64,000 bases of DNA from Clostridia bacterium (GTDB lineage Bacteria; Bacillota; Clostridia; Christensenellales; SZUA-584): positions 1 through 64,000 of the forward strand of contig QKIQ01000067.1 of assembly GCA_003249555.1 (NCBI GenBank). The letters run 5' to 3'. Shown here piece by piece: positions 1-6,866 of the stretch; the stretch's first letter is position 1, and each line of letters begins with the position of its first letter. Made by a program: the position numbers and the translations under genes. The notes under the pieces are model-generated. The model made no database searches and was not told the DNA's origin. It saw nothing but the letters and a program-made list of their open reading frames with translations.

Positions 1-269
1 GCTCTTGAAAAGCACACGGAACAAAATGTAGGGAACGGTTAAATCCGTTCCATGCAAGGACCGTTTGCAAAGAGAACATGTTTGGTTTAATCAATCAGCA
101 CGAACAGGACATGAGAAAACATGCCATTCAACCGGCATGAACGGGGAATGGCACACAATAGCTGATGTGAGAGCCAAAAAGGCGCCGAGCTGTCCGCGCG
201 TAAGCGCAAGCGAGGCAAGATCCGAATTCAAATGAAAGTTTGAATTCGATGAACGAAGTTCATACATTT
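1..269 (+). other. rRNA operon spacer with hairpins upstream of 5S
   Basis: No coding gene is seen here. The start resembles the CTCTTGAAAA-type sequence found in clostridial rRNA spacers. There are three clean inverted repeats: GGAACGG/CCGTTCC at 32-51, CGAATTCAAA/TTTGAATTCG at 223-248 (10 bp, 6-nt loop) and ATGAAC/GTTCAT at 249-263, the last two directly before 5S. They are probably processing stems of the rRNA transcript. I do not recognise a 23S 3' end, so the upstream rRNA gene, if any, lies outside the window. Confidence 0.5.
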
Positions 270-385
270 TCCGGTGGCGATAGCTAAGGGGATCCACCTG
301 TTCCCATCTCGAACACAGAAGTTAAGCCCTTATACGCCGATAGTACTTGGCTGGTCACGGCCTGGGAGGGTAGGTAGCTGCCGGA
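270..385 (+). rRNA. rrf: 5S ribosomal RNA
   Basis: This is a 116-nt 5S rRNA. Its ends pair (TCCGG at the 5' end, CCGGA at the 3' end), and the conserved core CCATCTCGAACACAGAAG plus the helix IV/V region with GGGAGGGTAGG are visible. It is followed after 9 nt by tRNA-Asn, the usual Bacillota arrangement at the end of an rRNA operon. Exact ends may differ by 1-3 nt. Confidence 0.95.
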
Positions 386-394
386 TTCAAATAT

Positions 395-469
395 TCCTCA
401 GTAGCTCAGCGGTAGAGCATTCGGCTGTTAACCGAAGGGTCGTTGGTTCAAACCCAACCTGGGGAGCCA
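395..469 (+). tRNA. tRNA-Asn (anticodon GTT)
   Basis: The cloverleaf is complete. The acceptor stem TCCTCAG pairs with CTGGGGA, allowing one T-G pair, the D-arm contains AGCTCAGCGGTAGAGC, the anticodon loop is CTGTTAA with anticodon GTT, the T-arm contains GGTTCAAACCC, and CCA is encoded at 467-469. It is probably co-transcribed with 5S rRNA. Confidence 0.97.
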
Positions 470-470
470 G

Positions 471-503
471 AAGCTCAAGGATAAGTACCTTGGGCTTTTT
501 TTA
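471..503 (+). terminator. Intrinsic terminator of the 5S/tRNA-Asn transcript
   Basis: AGCTCAAGG pairs with CCTTGGGCT across a 7-nt loop and is followed by a T7 run. It begins 2 nt after the tRNA CCA end. Confidence 0.9.
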
Positions 504-525
504 TGTAAAGTTATATAAGATATTG

Positions 526-552
526 TTGACAATATATACGAATAGCTATAAA
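526..552 (+). promoter_or_regulatory. Possible promoter for the 0.6 kb region
   Basis: TTGACA (526-531) and TATAAA (547-552) are separated by 15 bp, shorter than the ideal 17. It would drive the short peptide at 597 and perhaps the basic protein at 813. Confidence 0.35.
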
Positions 553-596
553 AACATATAAAAAATCGAGAAAAAACAGTCACAGGCGCGTAAAAT

Positions 597-704
597 ATGT
601 CGCCAAAAGCGTTTGCGGAAGAAGGAAAATCACTTGTTAGCGAAAAACTTATTGAAGCGGCTAAAGGATGTCTTGGCACAACAGGCATACAATGTATTTG
701 TTAG
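597..704 (+). CDS. Possible 35-residue peptide with Cys/Thr-rich C-terminus
   Basis: An ATG-to-TAG frame encodes 35 residues. The first two thirds are charged and leader-like (MSPKAFAEEGKSLVSEK), and the last eleven residues are rich in Cys, Gly and Thr (CLGTTGIQCIC). There is no convincing Shine-Dalgarno; only AGGCG lies nearby. A promoter-like TTGACA/TATAAA precedes it. No modification enzyme or exporter lies close by, so a ribosomally made modified peptide is only a thought, and the frame may be a chance or decayed remnant. Confidence 0.25.
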   Translation: MSPKAFAEEGKSLVSEKLIEAAKGCLGTTGIQCIC

Positions 705-812
705 GATACATTCATTATACTGCCCGCGGCCTTTTTTTTTAAAGCGACAGATGAGTTTTCGTGAATGAACGCCGTTAAAGAGGAGAAAATAAAACGAAAA
801 GGAGATGATGAC

Positions 813-947
813 ATGCCAAAAGACAGCCAACCCGATAACAAACGGGCGAGAAAGAAGAAAAGCAAGGGACGAACGCCCATCACGGCGGACGCGCAAAACA
901 ACAGCCGCACCACCAAAAAACAGTCTGCCGACCGCGGCAATGTATGA
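813..947 (+). CDS. Small highly basic protein, 44 aa
   Basis: The start is chosen because AAAAGGAGATGATGAC gives a strong Shine-Dalgarno 8 nt before this ATG. An upstream in-frame ATG at 765 has no such site. The product is very rich in Lys, Arg, Asn and Gln with no hydrophobic segment, suggesting an unstructured nucleic-acid-binding or ribosome-associated peptide. I do not recognise a family. A strong terminator follows at 966-994, so this is a self-contained small gene. Confidence 0.6.
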   Translation: MPKDSQPDNKRARKKKSKGRTPITADAQNNSRTTKKQSADRGNV

Positions 948-965
948 CCTGAGTTAAGATTTAAG

Positions 966-994
966 GCTCTGAACAATGATCTCAGAGCTTTTTT
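966..994 (+). terminator. Intrinsic terminator after the basic small protein
   Basis: GCTCTGA pairs with TCAGAGC across a 9-nt loop and is followed by T6. A second, weaker hairpin (GCGGC/GCCGC, 1035-1051) with T7 follows at 1052-1058. Confidence 0.85.
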
Positions 995-1112
995 ATTGTT
1001 TTTAAAAAAGCAAGCATTTTTTGAGCTTTGGCCGGCGGCTTATTTTGCCGCTTTTTTTATTTGAACAAATTCATTTATAATACGTCTATATAAGTGAAAG
1101 GGGTTAGAGGAA

Positions 1113-1676
1113 TTGCCGGACGAACAACTGCTGCTTGAAGCCTTTTCAAATGGTGACTTTACGTATATCGATTTGTTAATCTGTCGATACGAGGACAGCT
1201 TATTTAACTTATGCCTCAAACTCACGAAAAAACGTCATGACGCGGAGGAACTATACCAGCAGACATGGCTCAAAGCCATACAGAAATCGCATATGTGCAC
1301 AAAGTCGTTAAAAAACTGGCTGTATACCATTTGCCTTAACGCATACAGGGACAGCTGCCGGCACAGCAGACGAGAAAATGAGATCATCGAAAACACGCTG
1401 AATGATGCGACAAAGGACTATGTGATTGCAGCCGCGACCGACAATGTTTCGGCGGAAAACGAAGCGCTTTCGAAATTGACGGGCGAAATGTTGATGAATA
1501 AGGTCAGCAAACTACCCGACAAACACAGACTGCCGATTATCTTATATTATTTTGAGGGGCTCGACTACAAACAAAGCGCGGCAGTGCTTGGGTTACCTAT
1601 TGGCACGGTCAAATCCCGATTAAACGCTGCTAAAAGCAAACTGCGCAAGGAAATGGAGAATGAGCTGAATGCTTGA
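1113..1676 (+). CDS. ECF-type RNA polymerase sigma factor
   Basis: This is a 187-aa sigma-70 family protein of ECF size with only regions 2 and 4. Region 2 is recognisable around residues 20-90 (DAEELYQQTWLKA, then NWLYTICLNAYRD). Region 4 lies near residues 130-180 (LPDKHRLPIILYYFEGLDYK, then GLPIGTVKSRLNAAKSKLRK). The start is TTG at 1113 after AGAGGAA. It overlaps the following anti-sigma gene by 8 nt, so the two are translationally coupled. By analogy with other ECF/anti-sigma pairs it should direct transcription of its own operon once released. What is unusual is the partner: RsgI-like anti-sigma factors are normally paired with SigI. Confidence 0.93.
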   Translation: MPDEQLLLEAFSNGDFTYIDLLICRYEDSLFNLCLKLTKKRHDAEELYQQTWLKAIQKSHMCTKSLKNWLYTICLNAYRDSCRHSRRENEIIENTLNDATKDYVIAAATDNVSAENEALSKLTGEMLMNKVSKLPDKHRLPIILYYFEGLDYKQSAAVLGLPIGTVKSRLNAAKSKLRKEMENELNA

Positions 1677-2703
1677 TATAGACAAAGAACTGAGAAAAAT
1701 AAAATTTGGCACAGCGCATCCAAGCGAGCTAATAAGGCAAAAAACGCAGCAGCTTGTGAGAGAAGAAGTGCAAAAGACACAGCATCCAAAGCGACTGGGC
1801 AGGCTCGCTTGGGGGCTGGCATCGGCGGTAGCGGTTTTCGCCGTGTTTATAATACTGTTCACGCTGCCTCAGGCGGAAGACAAGGTCAGCTACTACACAG
1901 TGGATATCAACCCGAGCATCAGCATGCAGGTAAATGCGTCTCAAATGGTTTTAGAGGTATCGGCTGAAAATGATGACGCGGTGATGCTGCTGAAAAATGT
2001 GAAGCTGGAGGGCCTGCCGTTTGACAAGGCGCTTTCAGAATGTGTAAAAGTCGCGGACGAACAAGGATATCTCAAGGATGAGGGGCACGTGCTGGTGGCG
2101 CATTTTGGAGACACAGAGAGTCTGACCCAGAAGGAGATCGAAAACGTGGTGAGCGGCGCCACTGAGCGCAAGGTGACAGCGCTGCTGCTGCAAAGCACAA
2201 AGGCCGAGTTTGAGCAGGTTAAGAATAAGAACGGTCAACCCGGTATTGAGCTGCTTAAAAAGCAAGCGGCTGATGAGGGGATAAAGGAGCAAGGTGTCGA
2301 TGAAATTATCGAGCAAATACGAGGAAAATCAGCTAAGCAGCACAACGTCGGCGAGAATACGCCCAAAGAAAATGAAAAGGCAGACAGTCGCCAAACACCC
2401 ACAGCCGCCAAAAACGATCAGAGTGAAAAAAACAACGGCAGCGGCGCAGGCAATAGCGAAAACGCAGTTGAGCAAGGAACTTCAAACAATGGCAACAGCA
2501 GCAAAGACGACAAGGAAGTGAAGGAAAACAGCAGCAACGACGACAATAAGACGGCAGAGACAAGCAACGGTAATCAAAGCAGCAATCAGAACAGCGGTAA
2601 CAATCAGAACAACCATGAGGCCGGCAACAACGAAAACTCAAGCAGCAAAGAAAATAACGGCAATGACAGGGAAAAAGATAAGCAAAACAAGCAGGAAGAC
2701 TGA
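1669..2703 (+). CDS. RsgI-like membrane anti-sigma factor with disordered tail
   Basis: This 344-aa protein has a cytoplasmic N-terminus (1-44), one membrane helix (about 45-66) and an extracytoplasmic domain opening with YTVDINPSISMQVN (76-89). That NPS motif marks the juxtamembrane domain of RsgI-type anti-sigma factors, where self-cleavage between Asn and Pro has been reported for RsgI. From about residue 220 the chain is a long Asn/Ser/Lys/Glu-rich low-complexity tail, as in RsgI proteins whose disordered tail senses the wall. It overlaps the sigma gene by 8 nt and is its probable inhibitor. The cytoplasmic segment is short and divergent, so binding to the ECF sigma factor is inferred from gene order only. 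Confidence 0.85.
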   Translation: MLDIDKELRKIKFGTAHPSELIRQKTQQLVREEVQKTQHPKRLGRLAWGLASAVAVFAVFIILFTLPQAEDKVSYYTVDINPSISMQVNASQMVLEVSAENDDAVMLLKNVKLEGLPFDKALSECVKVADEQGYLKDEGHVLVAHFGDTESLTQKEIENVVSGATERKVTALLLQSTKAEFEQVKNKNGQPGIELLKKQAADEGIKEQGVDEIIEQIRGKSAKQHNVGENTPKENEKADSRQTPTAAKNDQSEKNNGSGAGNSENAVEQGTSNNGNSSKDDKEVKENSSNDDNKTAETSNGNQSSNQNSGNNQNNHEAGNNENSSSKENNGNDREKDKQNKQED

Positions 2704-2732
2704 AAAGCAAATATTTACTGGGAGGCAACAAA

Positions 2733-4031
2733 ATGAAACTTTCAAATAAATCCTTGGCAATATTATTGAGTCTCACGATGCTCGCAGCATTTGTGTTGAC
2801 GGGATGTGCGGCGACTGTACAAACAACGCAACCGGAGACATCTGTGACAACAGCGCCGACCGCAGCGCAAACGATGGCCGCTTTGCCCACAAAGGCGGTA
2901 TCACAGCAGCTAAGCTATGTGTCTATCGATGTGAACCCGAGCATCAGATTCACCGTTCAGGACGGTGTCGTGCTTGATGTCAGCGCGCTTAACGATGACG
3001 GAGAGAGCATCACGCTGGAAAATGATGTGACGGGGCTAACACCCGCCGAGGCGCTGAATATATTGATCGGCGCATTATCGGACGGCGGCTATATCACCGA
3101 GGAAGATGGAAACGCGTCTCTTGTGATCACCGCAAGCGGAGATAACGAAGAGGAACTGCTTTCGAGCCTGCAGGACACCGCGACACAGCGTTTGACCGAA
3201 CTCGGTCTGGTCTGTGATGTGGTTGTGTCTACTGTCGCGGAGGAGACGGTCGATGAAGCGCAGACGAGCGGCCTGACACCGGGCAGATATATGTTGCTCA
3301 AATACCTTGCCGAAAAGGAAGGCATCACGCTGGAAGAAGCAAAGGCGAAGTACGGCTCGCTCAAAATGGGTAAGCTGGTCAAGCTTGTGGACGATGTAGA
3401 CGATGTGTTTGGGCACAAGGACGACGAAAAAGATTTGCAGGCGCTGGCAGACAGCGGCATTCTGACACAGGAGCAGCTTCAGATACTGACGCAGGCGCAA
3501 AACGAATTTAAGGCCGCGATGCGGGAGGCACAGCAGATTTTTCAGCAGACGAAGACACAAGCCCAAAATGAGTGGAAGCTGTCTAAAGCCGAAATTCAGA
3601 ATCAGTTTAAGTCAGACAAAGACGTAAGCCAATACAAATCTGCCAAAACGGCGCTTAAAACGCAGAACCAAGAGCAAAAGCAAACAGCCATTGAGACGTG
3701 CAAGCAGGCCAGGGAGCAGGCCAAAGAACAGTTTGAAGCCGCGGTGCAGTCACTTGGGCTGACGGAGGAGCAAATTGCAGCCCTCACTGAATGGGATTTC
3801 GACTTTGACTGGGACATAGATGATGACTGGGATAATGAAGACTTAGGCAACAAAGACGAAGATGTTGATGGCAAAGACAATCAGGACATCGATGACGATC
3901 AGGGTGACGATGAAAAGGATGCCGGTACAAAAGTTGACGACGAAGGGAAAGACGATGATGACAAGATTGACAAAAAGGGCGATTATAAGCCTGAAAAAGG
4001 AAACAAAGGAAATAATGGCAAGGGAAATTGA
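2733..4031 (+). CDS. Lipoprotein with RsgI-like NPS domain and acidic tail
   Basis: This 432-aa protein has a lipoprotein signal peptide (lipobox LTGC, Cys25). Residues 60-75 (LSYVSIDVNPSIRFTV) repeat the NPS motif of the anti-sigma factor encoded just upstream, and the following 100 residues align with it in pattern. Residues about 235-350 are Gln/Lys/Glu/Ala-rich and likely coiled coil. The last 80 are dominated by Asp, Glu and Lys. It lies 29 nt after the anti-sigma gene with Shine-Dalgarno TGGGAGG, so it belongs to the same operon. It has no cytoplasmic part and cannot itself bind sigma. It may be a secreted decoy, co-sensor or target of the pathway. The acidic tail could bind cations. 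Confidence 0.85.
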   Translation: MKLSNKSLAILLSLTMLAAFVLTGCAATVQTTQPETSVTTAPTAAQTMAALPTKAVSQQLSYVSIDVNPSIRFTVQDGVVLDVSALNDDGESITLENDVTGLTPAEALNILIGALSDGGYITEEDGNASLVITASGDNEEELLSSLQDTATQRLTELGLVCDVVVSTVAEETVDEAQTSGLTPGRYMLLKYLAEKEGITLEEAKAKYGSLKMGKLVKLVDDVDDVFGHKDDEKDLQALADSGILTQEQLQILTQAQNEFKAAMREAQQIFQQTKTQAQNEWKLSKAEIQNQFKSDKDVSQYKSAKTALKTQNQEQKQTAIETCKQAREQAKEQFEAAVQSLGLTEEQIAALTEWDFDFDWDIDDDWDNEDLGNKDEDVDGKDNQDIDDDQGDDEKDAGTKVDDEGKDDDDKIDKKGDYKPEKGNKGNNGKGN

Positions 4032-4086
4032 TTAAATATGTGAATTGAAAAAGTCAAATAAATAGCGTGGCAAAACGCACATGAGG

Positions 4087-4112
4087 AAACCGCTTGATAT
4101 GAGCGGTTTTTC
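4087..4112 (+). terminator. Terminator of the sigma/anti-sigma/lipoprotein operon
   Basis: AAACCGCT pairs with AGCGGTTT across a 7-nt loop and runs into T5. Confidence 0.85.
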
Positions 4113-4185
4113 TCTATTTTGGGACTTGCGCTTTACAGCGCATCGCAGCCACGTTATGATGATAAAAAGCGAACGGAGGAGCGAA

Positions 4186-4602
4186 ATGAAGAGTTATCGA
4201 AAGGTGCTGACGTTGAACATACAGAAGCGGCGGCAGATGATCAATATCACATCGCATGTGCTTTCGGCGCTGGCAGACAGCGGTATCCGTGAAGGGCTGT
4301 GCCTTGTAAACGCGATGCATATCACTGCGAGCGTGTTTATTAACGACGACGAATCAGGTCTTCACGCAGACTTTGAGCGCTGGCTGGAAAAGCTTGCGCC
4401 CGAAAAGCCGTATGATCAATATGCGCATAACGGCTTTGAGGACAACGCGGACGCGCACTTGAAGCGCACCGTGATGGGACGTGAGGTGGTTGTGGCGGTT
4501 ACGGACGGCAGACTGGATTTCGGGCCTTGGGAGCAAATCTTCTACGGCGAATTCGACGGTATGCGCCAAAAGAAGCTCATGATTAAAATCATCGGCGAAT
4601 AG
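4186..4602 (+). CDS. YjbQ family (UPF0047) protein
   Basis: This 138-aa protein is full length for the YjbQ/UPF0047 family. The start is the ATG at 4186 behind CGGAGGAGCGAA; the frame is open further upstream but that part overlaps the previous terminator. Family signatures are visible: [18 protein letters not shown] (about 43-60), the His-containing [12 protein letters not shown], and the closing [15 protein letters not shown]. Members have been reported to have weak thiamine-phosphate synthase activity, and the true role is unsettled. It is followed by its own spacer and a new promoter, so it is probably monocistronic. Confidence 0.9.
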   Translation: MKSYRKVLTLNIQKRRQMINITSHVLSALADSGIREGLCLVNAMHITASVFINDDESGLHADFERWLEKLAPEKPYDQYAHNGFEDNADAHLKRTVMGREVVVAVTDGRLDFGPWEQIFYGEFDGMRQKKLMIKIIGE

Positions 4603-4622
4603 AACAAATTGGCTAAAATACA

Positions 4623-4651
4623 TTGAAAATGCCCGTCTCATGGGATATAAT
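4623..4651 (+). promoter_or_regulatory. Promoter of the phosphofructokinase gene
   Basis: TTGAAA (4623-4628) and TATAAT (4646-4651) are exactly 17 bp apart and lie about 40 bp before the start codon. Confidence 0.75.
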
Positions 4652-4692
4652 TTTTGCTAAAGTTCTTATTTTTGAGGAGGAGAAGGAACAAG

Positions 4693-5934
4693 ATGGGAGA
4701 ATTAAAAGGAGCATGTATCTTCGGACAATCCGGAGGGCCCACGTCTGTAATCAACGCGAGCGCGGCAGGCGTTTTCATTCAGGCGCTTAAGGAAGACTGC
4801 ATTACAAAGGTGTATGGTGCGGCGCACGGTATCAAAGGCGTTCTGGACGAAAAGCTCATAGACATGGGTCAGGAGGATTTAAAAGAGCTTGAGCTTTTAA
4901 AGACCACGCCGTCGTCGGCGCTTGGCTCTGTGCGCTATAAGCTGGCCGATGCTGATGTGGATGATACCGATTACAAAAGGATGCTGGAAGTTTTCAAGAA
5001 ATATGACGTCCGGTATTTCTTCTATAACGGCGGTAACGATTCGATGGACACATGCAACAAGATCAGTAAATACATGCAAAAGTCCGGTTATGAAATGCGC
5101 GTGATGGGTGTGCCCAAGACGATCGACAACGATTTGTGGGCCACAGATCACTGCCCCGGCTATGGCAGCGCCGCAAAATATATTGCGACGTCCACGATGG
5201 AAGTGTATCTGGATGCGCGTGTGTATGACACGGGCATGATCACGATTCTTGAGGTGATGGGAAGAAACGCGGGCTGGCTCACAGCCGCCACAGCGCTTGC
5301 GTCATACAAGGGACTCGGCCCCGACCTTATCTATCTGCCTGAAAAAGAGTTTGACATGGAACAGTTTATTGCGAGCGTTAAAGACATTTATGCAAAGAAC
5401 AAAAAGGTTATCGTCGCGGTGTCGGAAGGTATCAAGGACAAAGACGGCCGTTACATCAGCGAATACGGCAGCGATCTCACAAAGACAAAGGACTCGTTTG
5501 GTCATGCGCAACTCGGCGGTCTTGCGAACACTCTGGCCAGCTATTGCAAAGAAGCCACGGGCGCCAAGGTGCGCGGCATCGAATTCAGCTTGCTGCAGCG
5601 CTGCGCAGCTCATGCGGGCTCGCTGACGGATATCGAGGAATCATTCATGGCAGGGCAAACGGCTGTGAAGGCTGCGGCGGAAGGCATGACAGATCACATG
5701 GTCGCGTTTGAACGTGAGCCGGGCAAAGAATACAAATGCAACATGAAGCTCATTAACTTGACCGAAGTGGCCAACAGAGAAAAGAAGATTCCGGACGAAT
5801 GGATTCTTCCGGACGGCAAAGGTCTCACACAGGACTTCGTTGATTACGCGTTGCCGCTGATTCAGGGTGAGACGACACTGCCCAAAGAAGATAGCCTGCC
5901 GCGTTTTGCGAAGCTGAAAAAGGTTTTTGTGTAG
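4693..5934 (+). CDS. Pyrophosphate-type 6-phosphofructokinase
   Basis: This 413-aa PfkA-superfamily enzyme phosphorylates fructose 6-phosphate in glycolysis. It has the nucleotide/PPi loop FGQSGGPTSVIN (10-21), GGNDSMDT (113-120) and the catalytic loop PKTIDND (141-147). The Asp after GGN, in place of the Gly of GGDGS in ATP enzymes, and the roughly 410-residue length point to a PPi-dependent (diphosphate-fructose-6-phosphate 1-phosphotransferase) type common in Clostridia. The start is ATG 4693, after GGAGGAGAAGGAA; the frame is open upstream to 4654. It is monocistronic, with its own promoter and terminator. Confidence 0.92.
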   Translation: MGELKGACIFGQSGGPTSVINASAAGVFIQALKEDCITKVYGAAHGIKGVLDEKLIDMGQEDLKELELLKTTPSSALGSVRYKLADADVDDTDYKRMLEVFKKYDVRYFFYNGGNDSMDTCNKISKYMQKSGYEMRVMGVPKTIDNDLWATDHCPGYGSAAKYIATSTMEVYLDARVYDTGMITILEVMGRNAGWLTAATALASYKGLGPDLIYLPEKEFDMEQFIASVKDIYAKNKKVIVAVSEGIKDKDGRYISEYGSDLTKTKDSFGHAQLGGLANTLASYCKEATGAKVRGIEFSLLQRCAAHAGSLTDIEESFMAGQTAVKAAAEGMTDHMVAFEREPGKEYKCNMKLINLTEVANREKKIPDEWILPDGKGLTQDFVDYALPLIQGETTLPKEDSLPRFAKLKKVFV

Positions 5935-5953
5935 TATACATATCGAACAAAAC

Positions 5954-5980
5954 AAAGGAGCCTTAAAAGCGGCTCCTTTT
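5954..5980. terminator. Bidirectional terminator between pfk and mntR-like gene
   Basis: AAAGGAGCC pairs with GGCTCCTTT. The plus-strand side ends in T4 and the minus-strand side in TTTGTTTTG, so it can serve both convergent genes. Confidence 0.75.
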
Positions 5981-5986
5981 ATTTAT

Positions 5987-6463
5987 TCATTTATCAAGGC
6001 GGGCGTTGACAAATGCGCGAAGCTGCTTAGAAAACTCGGGGTAAGACTCAAAGAATCTGTTGAATATCTCCATGTGCTTTTGTGTATTGGCACTGATATT
6101 ATGCTCAATCAGCTCCGTTTCTTTTAGCAGATTTTCCTCAATACCGATCGTGCTTAGAAATTTTTCTATGATATTATGGCGTGTCAGCAGATATGCGCCC
6201 AACTCCTTTCCGGTGCCTGTTAATTCAATGATCCCGTATTTTTTGTATTTTATAAGACCGTATTCGCCCAGCTTCTGAACCATCTTGCTTGCAGATGAAG
6301 CCCTGACATTCAGGCTTTCCGCCAGCTCGTTAAGCCTCAGATATCCTTGCTCTTCGCTGCTTCGAAAAACCATTTCAAGGTAATCTTCCATTGCGGGTGT
6401 CAATGTCATGTTTTTTTGGCGGAGAAGCTGATATCCCCTCACAGTGTGAAACTCGTTATCCAT
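5987..6463 (-). CDS. MntR-type metal-dependent transcriptional repressor
   Basis: This is a 158-aa DtxR/MntR family protein with an N-terminal winged helix (about 20-85) and a metal-binding dimerisation domain, and no SH3 domain. Aligned from memory to Bacillus MntR, all first-sphere ligands are present: MEDYLE (Asp8 and Glu11 equivalents), RHNIIEKFL (His77), and ETELIEH (Glu99, Glu102, His103). This is the Mn-type set, not the Fe-type Met/Cys set of DtxR. An 18-residue extension precedes the conserved start, and a weak Shine-Dalgarno GGGAT supports the longer form. It is divergent from the first feoAB pair, which it probably regulates; metal specificity (Mn or Fe) is unproven. Confidence 0.9.
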   Translation of the reverse strand: MDNEFHTVRGYQLLRQKNMTLTPAMEDYLEMVFRSSEEQGYLRLNELAESLNVRASSASKMVQKLGEYGLIKYKKYGIIELTGTGKELGAYLLTRHNIIEKFLSTIGIEENLLKETELIEHNISANTQKHMEIFNRFFESYPEFSKQLRAFVNARLDK

Positions 6464-6600
6464 GTTTTATATCCCATCATATTCTTTCATTGATCATTGT
6501 TCCATTATATTCGGCACACTCTGAAAATATCTGAATATAGTGTAGAGAAAAAAACTTTCTCGCGGCTAAACCGAGAAAACATTGAAATCAGGAGGACATG

Positions 6601-6840
6601 ATGTCTCATAATTATATACCGCTCAATGAGCTGCCCATAGGACAAAAGGCCAAGGTGAAGATGCTTACATCGGATGGCACAACGCGCAGACGCATGCTGG
6701 ATATTGGCCTCATCATTGATACTGTGGTGGAGGCGCTGCTCAAAAGCCCAGCGGGCGATCCCGTGGCGTATCACATCCGTGGCGCGGTGATTGCGCTTCG
6801 CAGCGAAGAAGCGGGCAAGATATTGGTTCAGGCCAATTAA
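6601..6840 (+). CDS. feoA: Ferrous iron transport protein FeoA
   Basis: This 79-aa SH3-like FeoA protein accompanies the transporter FeoB. The family pattern is clear: LNELPIGQKAKV, then RRRMLDIGL and a closing hydrophobic strand. Two ATG codons adjoin (6598, 6601). The second is chosen because AGGAGG ends at 6595, leaving a normal spacing of 5 nt. A leader hairpin, TTTCTCG/CGAGAAA at 6556-6578, sits just before the Shine-Dalgarno. feoB follows after 26 nt. Confidence 0.93.
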   Translation: MSHNYIPLNELPIGQKAKVKMLTSDGTTRRRMLDIGLIIDTVVEALLKSPAGDPVAYHIRGAVIALRSEEAGKILVQAN

Positions 6841-6866
6841 TCCTGGTGGAGGAGGAAGATGATACA

